Assembly (NCBI GenBank): GCA_964568585.1
Contig: CAZMQI010000041.1
Span: forward strand, 1-17,154
DNA: 17,154 nt
Direction: 5' to 3'
DNA from: RGZA01 sp964568585
GTDB taxonomy: Bacteria; Pseudomonadota; Alphaproteobacteria; UBA9219; RGZA01
Shown here: piece after piece, positions 1 through 6,867 of the stretch
Layout: the number at the start of each line of letters is the position of its first letter
How positions within the stretch are numbered: the first letter of the stretch is position 1
Position numbers and translations under genes: made by a program
Notes under the pieces: generated by a model
Told to the model about the DNA's origin: nothing
Databases searched by the model: none
The model's input: the letters and a program-made list of their open reading frames with translations, nothing else

Positions 1-1
1 G

Positions 2-487
2 CTGGTTGAAATCGCAGGTGGCTGGATGTTCCGTACCGCGCCAGATTTATCAGCTCAGCTTAATATCACGATTCTGGTGCTCCGAAAATTGCCGCGCGTT
101 GCTTCAGAAACTCTTGCCATCATCGCGTATCACCAACCGATTTCCCGTGCTGAAATCGAAAGCATCCGCGGTGTTGCAACCGCCCGTGAAACGCTGGATA
201 TGCTGATGGAATTGGGCTGGGTGCGCCCCGGAAAACGCCGTGAAACAGCGGGTCGCCCACTTACATGGATTACGGGCGATGCGTTTCTTCGCCATTTCGG
301 TCTGGGCAGTTTGAAAGACTTGCCAGGCATTCAAGATCTACGTGAGTCCGGCTTGCTCGACAGCCGTCCTGTCCTTGCGCCATTTGGTTCGGATGATGCT
401 GAAAACGCCAGCGATGTTGAAATCGAAGATGAAGATTTGGAATACATTCCTGAGCCCGAAACCGACGCAGTAGCACAGAACGGCTAA
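2..487 (+). CDS. scpB: Segregation and condensation protein B (5'-truncated by window edge)
   Basis: ScpB is the winged-helix partner of the kleisin ScpA in the bacterial SMC condensin complex, acting in the cytoplasm on chromosome compaction and segregation. The reading frame is open from base 2 and reads LVEIAGGW before the first internal ATG at 26. That segment fits the ScpB signature (LVEVAGGWRFRT-like), so the ATG at 26 is internal and the true start lies upstream of the window. The visible 161 residues contain the second winged-helix region (LPRVASETLAIIAYHQPISRAEIESIRG, then a GWVRPGKRRETAGRPLTW segment typical of the family) and an acidic C-terminal tail rich in Asp and Glu. scpA would be expected just upstream. 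serB follows after 6 bases. The family assignment is by remembered motif similarity and is strong. Confidence 0.93.
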   Translation: MVEIAGGWMFRTAPDLSAQLNITILVLRKLPRVASETLAIIAYHQPISRAEIESIRGVATARETLDMLMELGWVRPGKRRETAGRPLTWITGDAFLRHFGLGSLKDLPGIQDLRESGLLDSRPVLAPFGSDDAENASDVEIEDEDLEYIPEPETDAVAQNG

Positions 488-493
488 GTAACA

Positions 494-1384
494 ATGCAAA
501 ATGTCGCAACGCTGATTGGTTCACCCGATAAACACATCGGCGAACTGGAAATCAATCAATTTATCGAAGTCATCACCAATGCCGGCGGGGCGGTTATTCG
601 TCATGCATGGCTTGCGCCATTGGAAGCCGCAGATGTGTTTTTTGATGGCCCGCTTGAGCAGTTTAAGCCGCAACTGGAAGCCATTGCGTTAGATAGCGGC
701 TTTGATGTGGTTGTGCAGAAGGTGAGTGGGCGGCGGAAAAAAGTACTGCTGGCGGATATGGAATCCACGCTAATCCGCGAAGAAATGCTTGAAGAACTGG
801 CTGATTTTGTTGGTCTTAGAGCCAAGGTTGAGGAAATCACCACCCGTGCCATGAATGGCGAATTGGATTTCAAAGCGGCATTAAAAGAGCGCTTGTTATT
901 ACTAAAAGGGTTGGATGCCAAAATCCTTGATGAATTATGCGCCAAAGCTACCATCATGGGCGGCGCCAAAGAATTGGTAGCAACGATGCGTGCCAATGGT
1001 GCAAAATGCATCATCGTTTCCGGCGGCTTTAAAATTTTCACGCAGTACATCGCCGATAAGCTTGGCTTTGATGAAAATTACGGTAACGCACTTGATATTA
1101 AAGACGGCAAGATTACTGGCGAGATGCTGGAACCCGTGTTGGACAAAACCAGCAAACGTGCAACGCTAGCAGAGACCGCAAACAAACTTGCCATACCCGA
1201 AAGCGACGTTTGTGCTGTGGGTGATGGCGCGAATGACGTGCCAATGTTGTTGGCAGCAGGCTTGGGCATTGCGTACCACGCAAAGCCATCCGTCCAGAAG
1301 CAGGCCAATTTCAACATCCGTTTTGCCAATTTGCGTGCATTGCTATGGGCGCAAGGCTACAGCGCCAAAGAAATCGCCAACTAA
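494..1384 (+). CDS. serB: Phosphoserine phosphatase SerB
   Basis: Cytoplasmic HAD-superfamily phosphatase catalysing the last step of serine synthesis, O-phosphoserine to L-serine. The 296 residues comprise an N-terminal ACT-like region (about 1-78) and a HAD domain (about 83-290). HAD motifs are visible: motif I DMESTLI at 88-94 (nucleophile Asp88), motif II SGGF at 176-179, motif III Lys around 221 (KRATL), and motif IV GDGANDVPML with Asp244 and Asp248, then the SerB-typical GLGIAYHAKP. The cap segment EEMLEELADFVG also fits SerB. The oddity is Glu90 where motif I normally has the second Asp (DMDST), the general acid/base in HAD phosphatases. It starts 6 bases after scpB with no strong Shine-Dalgarno sequence, suggesting read-through from scpB. 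glyA, which uses serine, lies in the same window. Confidence 0.93.
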   Translation: MQNVATLIGSPDKHIGELEINQFIEVITNAGGAVIRHAWLAPLEAADVFFDGPLEQFKPQLEAIALDSGFDVVVQKVSGRRKKVLLADMESTLIREEMLEELADFVGLRAKVEEITTRAMNGELDFKAALKERLLLLKGLDAKILDELCAKATIMGGAKELVATMRANGAKCIIVSGGFKIFTQYIADKLGFDENYGNALDIKDGKITGEMLEPVLDKTSKRATLAETANKLAIPESDVCAVGDGANDVPMLLAAGLGIAYHAKPSVQKQANFNIRFANLRALLWAQGYSAKEIAN

Positions 1385-1485
1385 TTTTTCTTTAAAATCA
1401 TTGTATTAGCGAGCGATTTTCGCATTAAGTGTGCTTTAAGCCGCATTTATTATGCTAGTTGTTCGATTTATACATAAGGACAGCA

Positions 1486-1917
1486 ATGGCTGATATTGCA
1501 GTTACAAAAGGCGAAAATGGATACAGTGCTGTGCTTGATGGCGGCAGACGAGTAGCGATAAGAGCTACGGTTAATAATTTTGAAAAAATCTCAAGTCTTT
1601 CCATTCGCTATGCCAACGGCTCAACCGTTGATGTTACACAAGGTGTGAACGGACAAGGAAACCCAGAAGACGGTAAAAACACATTGCGAATACAGGGCAT
1701 GGGGGTTACGCCAAATATGGCCGCAGGTGATATCCGCGCAATTCTCGGTAGCCAGAATTTTCTGAACACGTTGATTGAGCAAGGACGTATTGATAATTCA
1801 GGTGCGGTTACACCTGTAGGCGCTGCACGTGTACACGCGGATGCATTCGCAGCACAAATCACCCCAAGTGATGCAGTCGTAGCTCCACGCGCACCGGCAC
1901 CAGCAGTGCCAAGATAA
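1486..1917 (+). CDS. Hypothetical protein, 143 aa, Ala/Pro-rich C-terminal tail
   Basis: I do not recognise this protein. The ATG at 1486 is chosen over a TTG at 1459 because AAGGA (1476-1480) sits 5 bases before it. The product has no Cys or Trp, no signal peptide and no membrane segment. Residues 1-72 alternate short hydrophobic and polar stretches (for example YSAVLDGGRRVAIRATV, then LSIRYANGSTVDV), which suggests a beta-rich fold; residues 79-100 look helical; the last ~25 residues form a low-complexity Ala/Pro tail (VVAPRAPAPAVPR) likely to be disordered. It has its own 101-base upstream gap after serB and converges on the Do protease gene, with only 11 bases between stop codons. Base use resembles the neighbours. 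It is probably a real gene because of the good ribosome site, the full-length frame and the filled intergenic space; the function is unknown. Confidence 0.72.
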   Translation: MADIAVTKGENGYSAVLDGGRRVAIRATVNNFEKISSLSIRYANGSTVDVTQGVNGQGNPEDGKNTLRIQGMGVTPNMAAGDIRAILGSQNFLNTLIEQGRIDNSGAVTPVGAARVHADAFAAQITPSDAVVAPRAPAPAVPR

Positions 1918-1938
1918 GCTAAAAAAGCCTATTGCACT
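1905..1938. terminator. Bulged hairpin spanning the convergent stop codons (terminator-like)
   Basis: AGTGC at 1905-1909 pairs with GCACT at 1934-1938, extended by AA/TT across a one-base bulge. An inner stem, TAAGCT (1915-1920) with AGCCTA (1926-1931), closes an AAAA loop. Read on the minus strand, the one inner mismatch becomes a G-U wobble, giving a near-continuous stem around a UUUU loop. It covers the 3' ends of both the 143-aa gene and the Do protease gene. No U-tract follows on either side, so it is not a textbook intrinsic terminator; a role in 3'-end protection or in separating convergent transcripts is inference. Confidence 0.35.
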
Positions 1939-3518
1939 TCATCCTGCGGTTTATCGTCCTTCTTCGCTTTTGGCTTGTCCTTCTTCACCGAAGGATCAAC
2001 AGCATTCACTGCAACGAAGCGTAAATCACCTGCGCGGTTAAGCAAGAGCAGCAGCGGCTTTTTGTCGGTTGCGGCATTTTTGGCTAATTCTACCAAATCC
2101 TTTGCTTCTTTCATTTCCTTCTGACCTGCTTCGGCGATGATGTCACCGGGCTTGATGCCTTTATCTTCCAAAGGACTGCCATCACCCATTTCGGTTATGA
2201 TGATGCCTTTGGTTTTATCGTCGAGTGCGAAAGCTTTACGTGCTTCAGGTGTCAGATTGGCAACCTTGATATCGAGTTCAGGGATAGCGATTGATTTAGC
2301 AAGCTTAGGAGCTTTTTCTTCTTCGTGAGATTCTTCATCTCCATCGGCTTTTTCATCTTCCTTCAATTCGCCGACCATGACGTTAAGCATCACTTCCTTG
2401 CCATCACGCCATACAATCATCGGGACCTTTTCGTTGATTTTGGCTTCGGCCACGATACGTGGCAGACGGCGCATTTCCGTTACCGGCTTGTCGTCAAAGG
2501 CGATAATCACATCGCCTGCCTTTACGCCGCCCTTAGCAGCAGGGCTATCGGTCGTGAGGCTAGAGACCAGCGCGCCACGTGGTTTGTTGAGATTGAGGGA
2601 TTTGGCGATTTCTTCGGTCACGTTTTGAATACGCACACCCAGCCAGCCACGACGGATTTTTCCGCCACCTTTAAGCTGCTCCACCACATTCTTCACAAGC
2701 GTTGAGGGGATAGCAAAGCCGATGCCCACTGAACCGCCGGAGGGTGAGAAGATGGCCGTGTTCATACCAATCACTTCGCCGTTCATATTGAACATAGGCC
2801 CGCCGGAATTGCCGCGATTAATAGGGGCATCCGTTTGAATGTAATCATCATAGGGGCCTGAATTAATGTCACGCGCACGCGCAGAAATGATGCCTGTGGT
2901 CACCGTACCACCAAGGCCAAAAGGATTGCCAATTACCAAAATCCAGTCGCCGATACGCATTTTATCGCTGTCACCAAAGGTCACAAAGGGCAGGGGCGTT
3001 TTGCTTTTCACGCGCAGCAATGCGATGTCGGTCTTCTTGTCGCGACCAACCACTTCAGCTTTTAAATTGGTGTCGTCATGTAAAATGATGGTGATTTCAT
3101 CGGCATCTTCAATTACATGGTTATTGGTGACCACCAAGCCGTCGGCGGAGATGATATAACCCGAACCCAGTGATGTGCTTTTACGTTGTTTGGGAATGTT
3201 GCCCTGCATACCTTTATGTTTTTCCATAAAGTCTTTGAAAAAATCTTCAAATGGAGAGCCAGGCTGAAATTGCGGGAAATCGGGGAGTTCTTTTACGCCC
3301 TTATCATCTTTGATGATTTGGGTGGTGGAGATATTGACCACCGCTGGCAGTAATCGTTCTGCTTCATCAGCAAAGCCTGCATGCGGGAAAAACGGCGCAG
3401 GAGCAGTAGCCAAAGGAGCTGTAGCTGCTGGCGCTGGTGGCGTGGTTTCTGCGAATGATGATGCACAAATCGAAGCGCTAAGTAGAAGGACAAGGCCAAA
3501 GAGTGAAGCTTGGTTCAT
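1929..3518 (-). CDS. degP: Do/HtrA family periplasmic serine endoprotease (DegP/DegQ/MucD-like)
   Basis: Periplasmic trypsin-like protease and chaperone for misfolded envelope proteins. The start at 3518 (ATG, MNQAS) has AGGA 6 bases upstream; a TTG two codons earlier is less likely. The 529 residues show a signal peptide (hydrophobic 6-19, cleavage probably near ASSFA at 19-23), an Ala/Pro linker, a Gln/Phe-rich LA-loop-like segment (about 75-112), and the protease domain with the triad His134 (TNNHV), Asp164 (DIALL) and Ser238 (GNSGGP). PDZ1 lies at about 290-382 and PDZ2 at about 412-508. Between the PDZ domains is a strongly acidic linker (384-402), and the protein ends in a Lys/Asp-rich tail (509-529). 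It lies downstream of hflK-hflC on the same strand after a 94-base gap, a common proteobacterial order. DegQ or MucD would be equally fair names. Confidence 0.95.
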   Translation of the reverse strand: MNQASLFGLVLLLSASICASSFAETTPPAPAATAPLATAPAPFFPHAGFADEAERLLPAVVNISTTQIIKDDKGVKELPDFPQFQPGSPFEDFFKDFMEKHKGMQGNIPKQRKSTSLGSGYIISADGLVVTNNHVIEDADEITIILHDDTNLKAEVVGRDKKTDIALLRVKSKTPLPFVTFGDSDKMRIGDWILVIGNPFGLGGTVTTGIISARARDINSGPYDDYIQTDAPINRGNSGGPMFNMNGEVIGMNTAIFSPSGGSVGIGFAIPSTLVKNVVEQLKGGGKIRRGWLGVRIQNVTEEIAKSLNLNKPRGALVSSLTTDSPAAKGGVKAGDVIIAFDDKPVTEMRRLPRIVAEAKINEKVPMIVWRDGKEVMLNVMVGELKEDEKADGDEESHEEEKAPKLAKSIAIPELDIKVANLTPEARKAFALDDKTKGIIITEMGDGSPLEDKGIKPGDIIAEAGQKEMKEAKDLVELAKNAATDKKPLLLLLNRAGDLRFVAVNAVDPSVKKDKPKAKKDDKPQDEVQ

Positions 3519-3612
3519 TATCAATCCTATTAATGTTGAAACGCACGCTTAGTATTACTAGGCTAATTCTACTCGGTACTATGGCAAAAAATTGGCATCA
3601 AAAAGCAAAAAG

Positions 3613-4485
3613 TTACTTGCCCAAAACCTTGCCGAAATAACGGAAGAAATCGCTATCAGGACTCAGGATGATGGATGTTTCTTTATTGGCCATCGTTTCG
3701 CGGTAAGCCTGAAGGCTGCGGTAGAAGGTATAGAATTGTGCGTCCTTACCCGTTGCCTTTGCAACGATGTCTAAGGCTTGCTGATCGCCAGTACCTCTGG
3801 TGATTTCGGCTTTGCGTTGTGCTTCGGCCAGTAACACGGTTTTTTCGCGTTCGGCCTTCGCCTTGATTTCCTGCGAAAGCTCTAGGCCTTTGGCGCGGAA
3901 TTCAGCAGCTTCACGTTTACGTTCGGAAATCATGCGTGCGAAAATTGCTTGGCTAGTTTCATCCGGTAAATTTGCGCTGCGGATGCGTACATCCACAATT
4001 TCAACTCCGTAATCGGATGATTTGGCTTTGGCGTTCATTTCATCGCGGATGGCAATCATGATTTTGGCGCGCTGTTCCGAGAGCACATCATTCATGCTGA
4101 GTGTGCCGAGGATTTGACGCATGGACGAGTTCACCAGAATGCCTAATTGGTCATTTGCCACGCGTTCATTGTTCAGGCGTTGGAAGAATTTAAGCGGATC
4201 TGTAATGCGGTAACGGGCAAACGCGTCCACAACCAGACGCTTTTGGTCAGCAAGAATGGCCTCTTGTTCTGGTGCTTCCAATGGTAAGACGCGCTTGTCG
4301 AAATAGGCGATGGTTTGAAAGAACGGAATTTTGAAGTTCAGGCCCGGGTCGTGGATAGTCCGTACCACATCACGGAATTGGAGCACCAATGCTTGCTGCT
4401 GTTGGTTGACAACAAAGATGCAATCAGAGACGAACAAATAGCCAAAGAAGATAAGGATGGCGGTGAATACTTGTTTAGGTGTCAT
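3613..4485 (-). CDS. hflC: HflC, SPFH-domain subunit of the HflKC membrane complex
   Basis: HflC forms with HflK a large inner-membrane cage around the FtsH protease and modulates its action. The protein has an N-terminal membrane anchor (about 6-25, FTAILIFFGYLFVSDCIFVV) followed by the band-7/SPFH domain with typical HflC text (VVNQQQQALVLQFRDVVR, then DPGLNFKIPF). A long helical region with ERKREAAEFRAKGLE and a run of charged heptads (KAEREKTVLLAEAQRKAEI) follows, and the C-terminus has FYRSLQAYRE and a SPDSDFFRYF motif characteristic of the family. Two ATGs compete, at 4491 and 4485. AAGGA is only 2 bases from the first but 8 from the second, so I take 4485 (290 aa). It lies a short way after hflK, consistent with co-transcription. 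Confidence 0.95.
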   Translation of the reverse strand: MTPKQVFTAILIFFGYLFVSDCIFVVNQQQQALVLQFRDVVRTIHDPGLNFKIPFFQTIAYFDKRVLPLEAPEQEAILADQKRLVVDAFARYRITDPLKFFQRLNNERVANDQLGILVNSSMRQILGTLSMNDVLSEQRAKIMIAIRDEMNAKAKSSDYGVEIVDVRIRSANLPDETSQAIFARMISERKREAAEFRAKGLELSQEIKAKAEREKTVLLAEAQRKAEITRGTGDQQALDIVAKATGKDAQFYTFYRSLQAYRETMANKETSIILSPDSDFFRYFGKVLGK

Positions 4486-4508
4486 GTTCATTATCCTTAT
4501 GGCGCAAC

Positions 4509-5621
4509 TTATGGAGTATTGGTGCGATTACGAACGAAATCCTGCAATGGCAAAATGGGCATAGCGCCGCCTTTGCTGATGGCGGGATCTATCAAAACCT
4601 TGTTCGCATTCTTCATCACAGTTTCCATTGCCTCAAAATAGAGACGGGTCGCTGTCACTTCTTTGTTTTGCTGATATGCGGCAAGGACGCTTTCAAAACG
4701 CGCGGCATCACCTTTGGCATAGCTGATGACTTGGTCATGATAGCCTTCGCTATCCTGCAACATCTTTGCTGCTTCACCGCGAGCACGCGGAATGATGTCA
4801 TTGCGGTATGCTTCTGCTTCGTTGCGTAAACGCTCGCCATCGGCACGTGCACGCTGCACATCGTTGAAGGCATCAACAACAGGCAAGGGCGGCGTGACGT
4901 TAAGCAGTTGCACTTGGTTCACAACAATGCCGGCTTTGTATTCATCCAACATCGCTTGCACCAGTGCGGCTGTTTCGCTTTCAATCTCCGAACGCTTTTC
5001 AGTAAGGATGGGTTGGATTTTCATGCGGCCAACGATTTCGCGGATGGCACTTTCAGATGCCAAACGTACCGTTAAATCAGGGTTACGCATGTTAAATAGA
5101 TATTCTTCAGGATTACGTACACTCCAGAATACTGAAAAACCGATATCAACGATGTTTTCATCGCCGGTAAGCATGCGACTTTCACCATCCACGCTTAAAT
5201 TGCTATCGCTGTCGGTGCCTGTATCACGGAACCCAATCTTGATTTGGTGGATGGTTTTAACATCAGGCAGCAATACCATTTCGATGGGTTCGGGAAGGTG
5301 ATAACGAAGACCGGCCTGTTCCATGCGTACGACCTGGCCAAAGCGCAACACAACGCCGATTTGATTAGTTGAAACTTGGTAAAAGCCGCTTGCCAGCCAA
5401 AGCAGTACAACAACGACAATACCAATGGTGATTAAACGTCGGGGACCGCCTTGGTTACCCGGAAAGGCGTTGCGTATCTGATCGCGGCTTTTGCGTAGCC
5501 ATTCGTCGATATCGGGTTCTGGACCGTTACCTGTCGGACGTCCACCTGACGGGCGGGGGCCATTGTTTGGCGAATTATTGCTCCCATTACTACTCCAGGG
5601 GCCACCATTATTCCAACTCAT
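4509..5621 (-). CDS. hflK: HflK, SPFH-domain subunit of the HflKC membrane complex
   Basis: Partner of HflC in the FtsH-associated SPFH cage at the inner membrane. The start ATG at 5621 (MSWNNGGPW, a typical HflK beginning) has AGAGG 5 bases upstream; an in-frame GTG at 5669 is rejected. The 370 residues show a Gly/Asn/Pro/Ser-rich cytoplasmic N-terminus (1-40), an amphipathic stretch with WLRKSRDQIR, a membrane segment (about 63-80), and the SPFH domain (STNQIGVVLRFGQVVR, GLRYHLPEPIE, LTGDENIVDIGFSVFW). A coiled-coil region with RARADGERLRNEAEAYRNDIIPRARGEA follows, then the TRLYFEAMETVM motif and the family's C-terminal DPAISKGGAMPILPL. It is first in the hflK-hflC pair and divergent from mrp across a 110-base region. 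Confidence 0.96.
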   Translation of the reverse strand: MSWNNGGPWSSNGSNNSPNNGPRPSGGRPTGNGPEPDIDEWLRKSRDQIRNAFPGNQGGPRRLITIGIVVVVLLWLASGFYQVSTNQIGVVLRFGQVVRMEQAGLRYHLPEPIEMVLLPDVKTIHQIKIGFRDTGTDSDSNLSVDGESRMLTGDENIVDIGFSVFWSVRNPEEYLFNMRNPDLTVRLASESAIREIVGRMKIQPILTEKRSEIESETAALVQAMLDEYKAGIVVNQVQLLNVTPPLPVVDAFNDVQRARADGERLRNEAEAYRNDIIPRARGEAAKMLQDSEGYHDQVISYAKGDAARFESVLAAYQQNKEVTATRLYFEAMETVMKNANKVLIDPAISKGGAMPILPLQDFVRNRTNTP

Positions 5622-5647
5622 CAGAACCTCTTTGTTACGTAGCAAGT

Positions 5648-5678
5648 TTGCTTTATAAAGTGCAGGCACGAATATAGT
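5648..5678 (+). promoter_or_regulatory. Weak candidate promoter for mrp
   Basis: TATAGT at 5673-5678 matches the -10 consensus at five of six positions. The best -35-like word, TTGCTT at 5648-5653, matches only its first three bases and sits at a long 19-base spacing. Transcription from it would begin near the hairpin at 5683-5698. The region lies between divergent hflK and mrp, where a promoter is required, but the assignment is weak. Confidence 0.25.
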
Positions 5679-5682
5679 GCGA

Positions 5683-5698
5683 AGGCTTGGAAAAGCCT
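5683..5698 (+). promoter_or_regulatory. Perfect 6-bp hairpin with GGAA tetraloop in mrp leader
   Basis: AGGCTT (5683-5688), loop GGAA, AAGCCT (5693-5698). GGAA is a GNRA tetraloop, so the structure would be stable in the plus-strand RNA. It lies 33 bases before the mrp ATG and would be at or near the 5' end of that mRNA. It could stabilise the 5' end or simply be an inverted repeat read by a DNA-binding protein; the sequence alone does not decide. Confidence 0.4.
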
Positions 5699-5731
5699 AG
5701 TCACAAAAAAAATAAAACTTGGTCTTTAACA

Positions 5732-6859
5732 ATGTTCTTCAAATCCAAAAACCTTACGCAAGCGGATATAGAAAAAGCGCTAAATACAGTGCTGCACCCC
5801 GTGAAGGGGCAAAGCCTAATGGCATTGAAGATGATTTCGGGCATTGTGCTCAAGAAACAAGAAAAAGACACATTGGTTACTTTCGTGGTGGATATGCGCG
5901 AAGGTGATGAAGCCTTGATGGAACGTTTGCGTGAAGGTTCTGAAAAAGCCGTGAAGTCGATTAAAGGTGTGTCGGCTGCGCGTGCCATATTCACATCATC
6001 TAATCATCATGCGTCAGCCTCCGCAAAACCACATGCCAAAGCGCATGGCCGCCCGCAGATGGAAACGAAGCATCTTGGAAAAATCATCGCTGTATTATCC
6101 GGCAAGGGCGGAGTGGGGAAATCAACTACCGCTGCTAATCTTGCATGTGCGTTAGCGCAAAAAGGATTGCGGGTTGGATTACTGGATGCTGACGTATATG
6201 GCCCATCGGTCCCACGTTTATTTGGCCTGACCAGCAAGCCTGAAACCAAAGACAACAAGCTTATCCCGCTTGAAAAATACGGGCTTAAAATCATGTCCAT
6301 CGGCTTCATGGTGGAAGAGGAAACGCCAGTCATCTGGCGCGGGGCGATGGTGCAAACTGCGTTGAAGCAGATGCTGAACGACGTGAATTGGGGCGAGTTA
6401 GATGCACTGGTTATTGATATGCCACCAGGTACGGGCGATGCACAATTAACATTGGCGCAGAATGTTCCGATGGCTGGCGCGGTGATTGTTTCAACGCCGC
6501 AGGATCTGGCGCTGATCGATGCACGCAAAGCCATCGCCATGTTCCGCCGTGTTGAAATTCCAATTTTGGGATTGATTGAGAATATGAGCAGCTTCATCTG
6601 CCCGGCATGCGGTACACAAAGCGATATTTTCGGGCATGGTGGCGCGCGGCATGAAGCAGAACGTATCGGCGAACCATTCCTTGGTGAAATTCCATTGACG
6701 ATGCGGCTTCGTGAAACATCGGATGCCGGAACGCCGATTACTGCGATTGAACCAGATGATACGATTTCACAATGCTATAAATCGGTCGCTGACAAAATCT
6801 GGCAAACATTACAGGGGAACGTACAGCGCGCTGCGCCAAGCATTACGGTTGAAGATTGA
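5732..6859 (+). CDS. mrp: Mrp/ApbC-family P-loop iron-sulfur carrier ATPase
   Basis: Cytoplasmic Mrp/NBP35-type ATPase that binds an Fe-S cluster at a dimer interface and delivers it to client apoproteins. From ATG 5732 (375 aa) the order is a MIP18/DUF59 domain (about 8-88, ADIEKALNTVLHPVKG), a His/Ala linker (91-108), then the ATPase domain. The deviant Walker A GKGGVGKST lies at 124-132 with signature Lys125 and P-loop Lys130, the switch DADVYGPSVPRLFG follows, then Walker B-like LVIDMPPGTGDAQLT. The cluster-binding CPAC (Cys290, Cys293) lies within ENMSSFICPACG. A TTG start at 5687 would place the leader hairpin inside the gene and is disfavoured; the ATG lacks a clear Shine-Dalgarno sequence. 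It converges on the 293-aa gene with an 8-base gap. Confidence 0.95.
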   Translation: MFFKSKNLTQADIEKALNTVLHPVKGQSLMALKMISGIVLKKQEKDTLVTFVVDMREGDEALMERLREGSEKAVKSIKGVSAARAIFTSSNHHASASAKPHAKAHGRPQMETKHLGKIIAVLSGKGGVGKSTTAANLACALAQKGLRVGLLDADVYGPSVPRLFGLTSKPETKDNKLIPLEKYGLKIMSIGFMVEEETPVIWRGAMVQTALKQMLNDVNWGELDALVIDMPPGTGDAQLTLAQNVPMAGAVIVSTPQDLALIDARKAIAMFRRVEIPILGLIENMSSFICPACGTQSDIFGHGGARHEAERIGEPFLGEIPLTMRLRETSDAGTPITAIEPDDTISQCYKSVADKIWQTLQGNVQRAAPSITVED

Positions 6860-6867
6860 TAACCACG

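Noticed and set aside
26..487. ATG at 26 as the start of scpB
   Set aside because: The frame is open upstream to the window edge and the upstream residues LVEIAGGW fit conserved ScpB sequence, so the gene is truncated by the window.
3519..3612. Small inverted repeat TAGTA-T-TACTA (3550-3560) between hflC and the protease gene as an operator
   Set aside because: Five base pairs with a one-base spacer in AT-rich DNA is readily expected by chance, and no good promoter pair surrounds it.
5622..5731. GTG start for hflK at 5669 and TTG start for mrp at 5687
   Set aside because: hflK has a canonical MSWNNGG start with a good ribosome site at 5621. The TTG for mrp adds a Lys-rich stretch unlike the family and would encode the leader hairpin.
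6007..6597. 196-residue open frame antisense to mrp
   Set aside because: A shadow of the Mrp ATPase domain; no ribosome site or recognisable domain.
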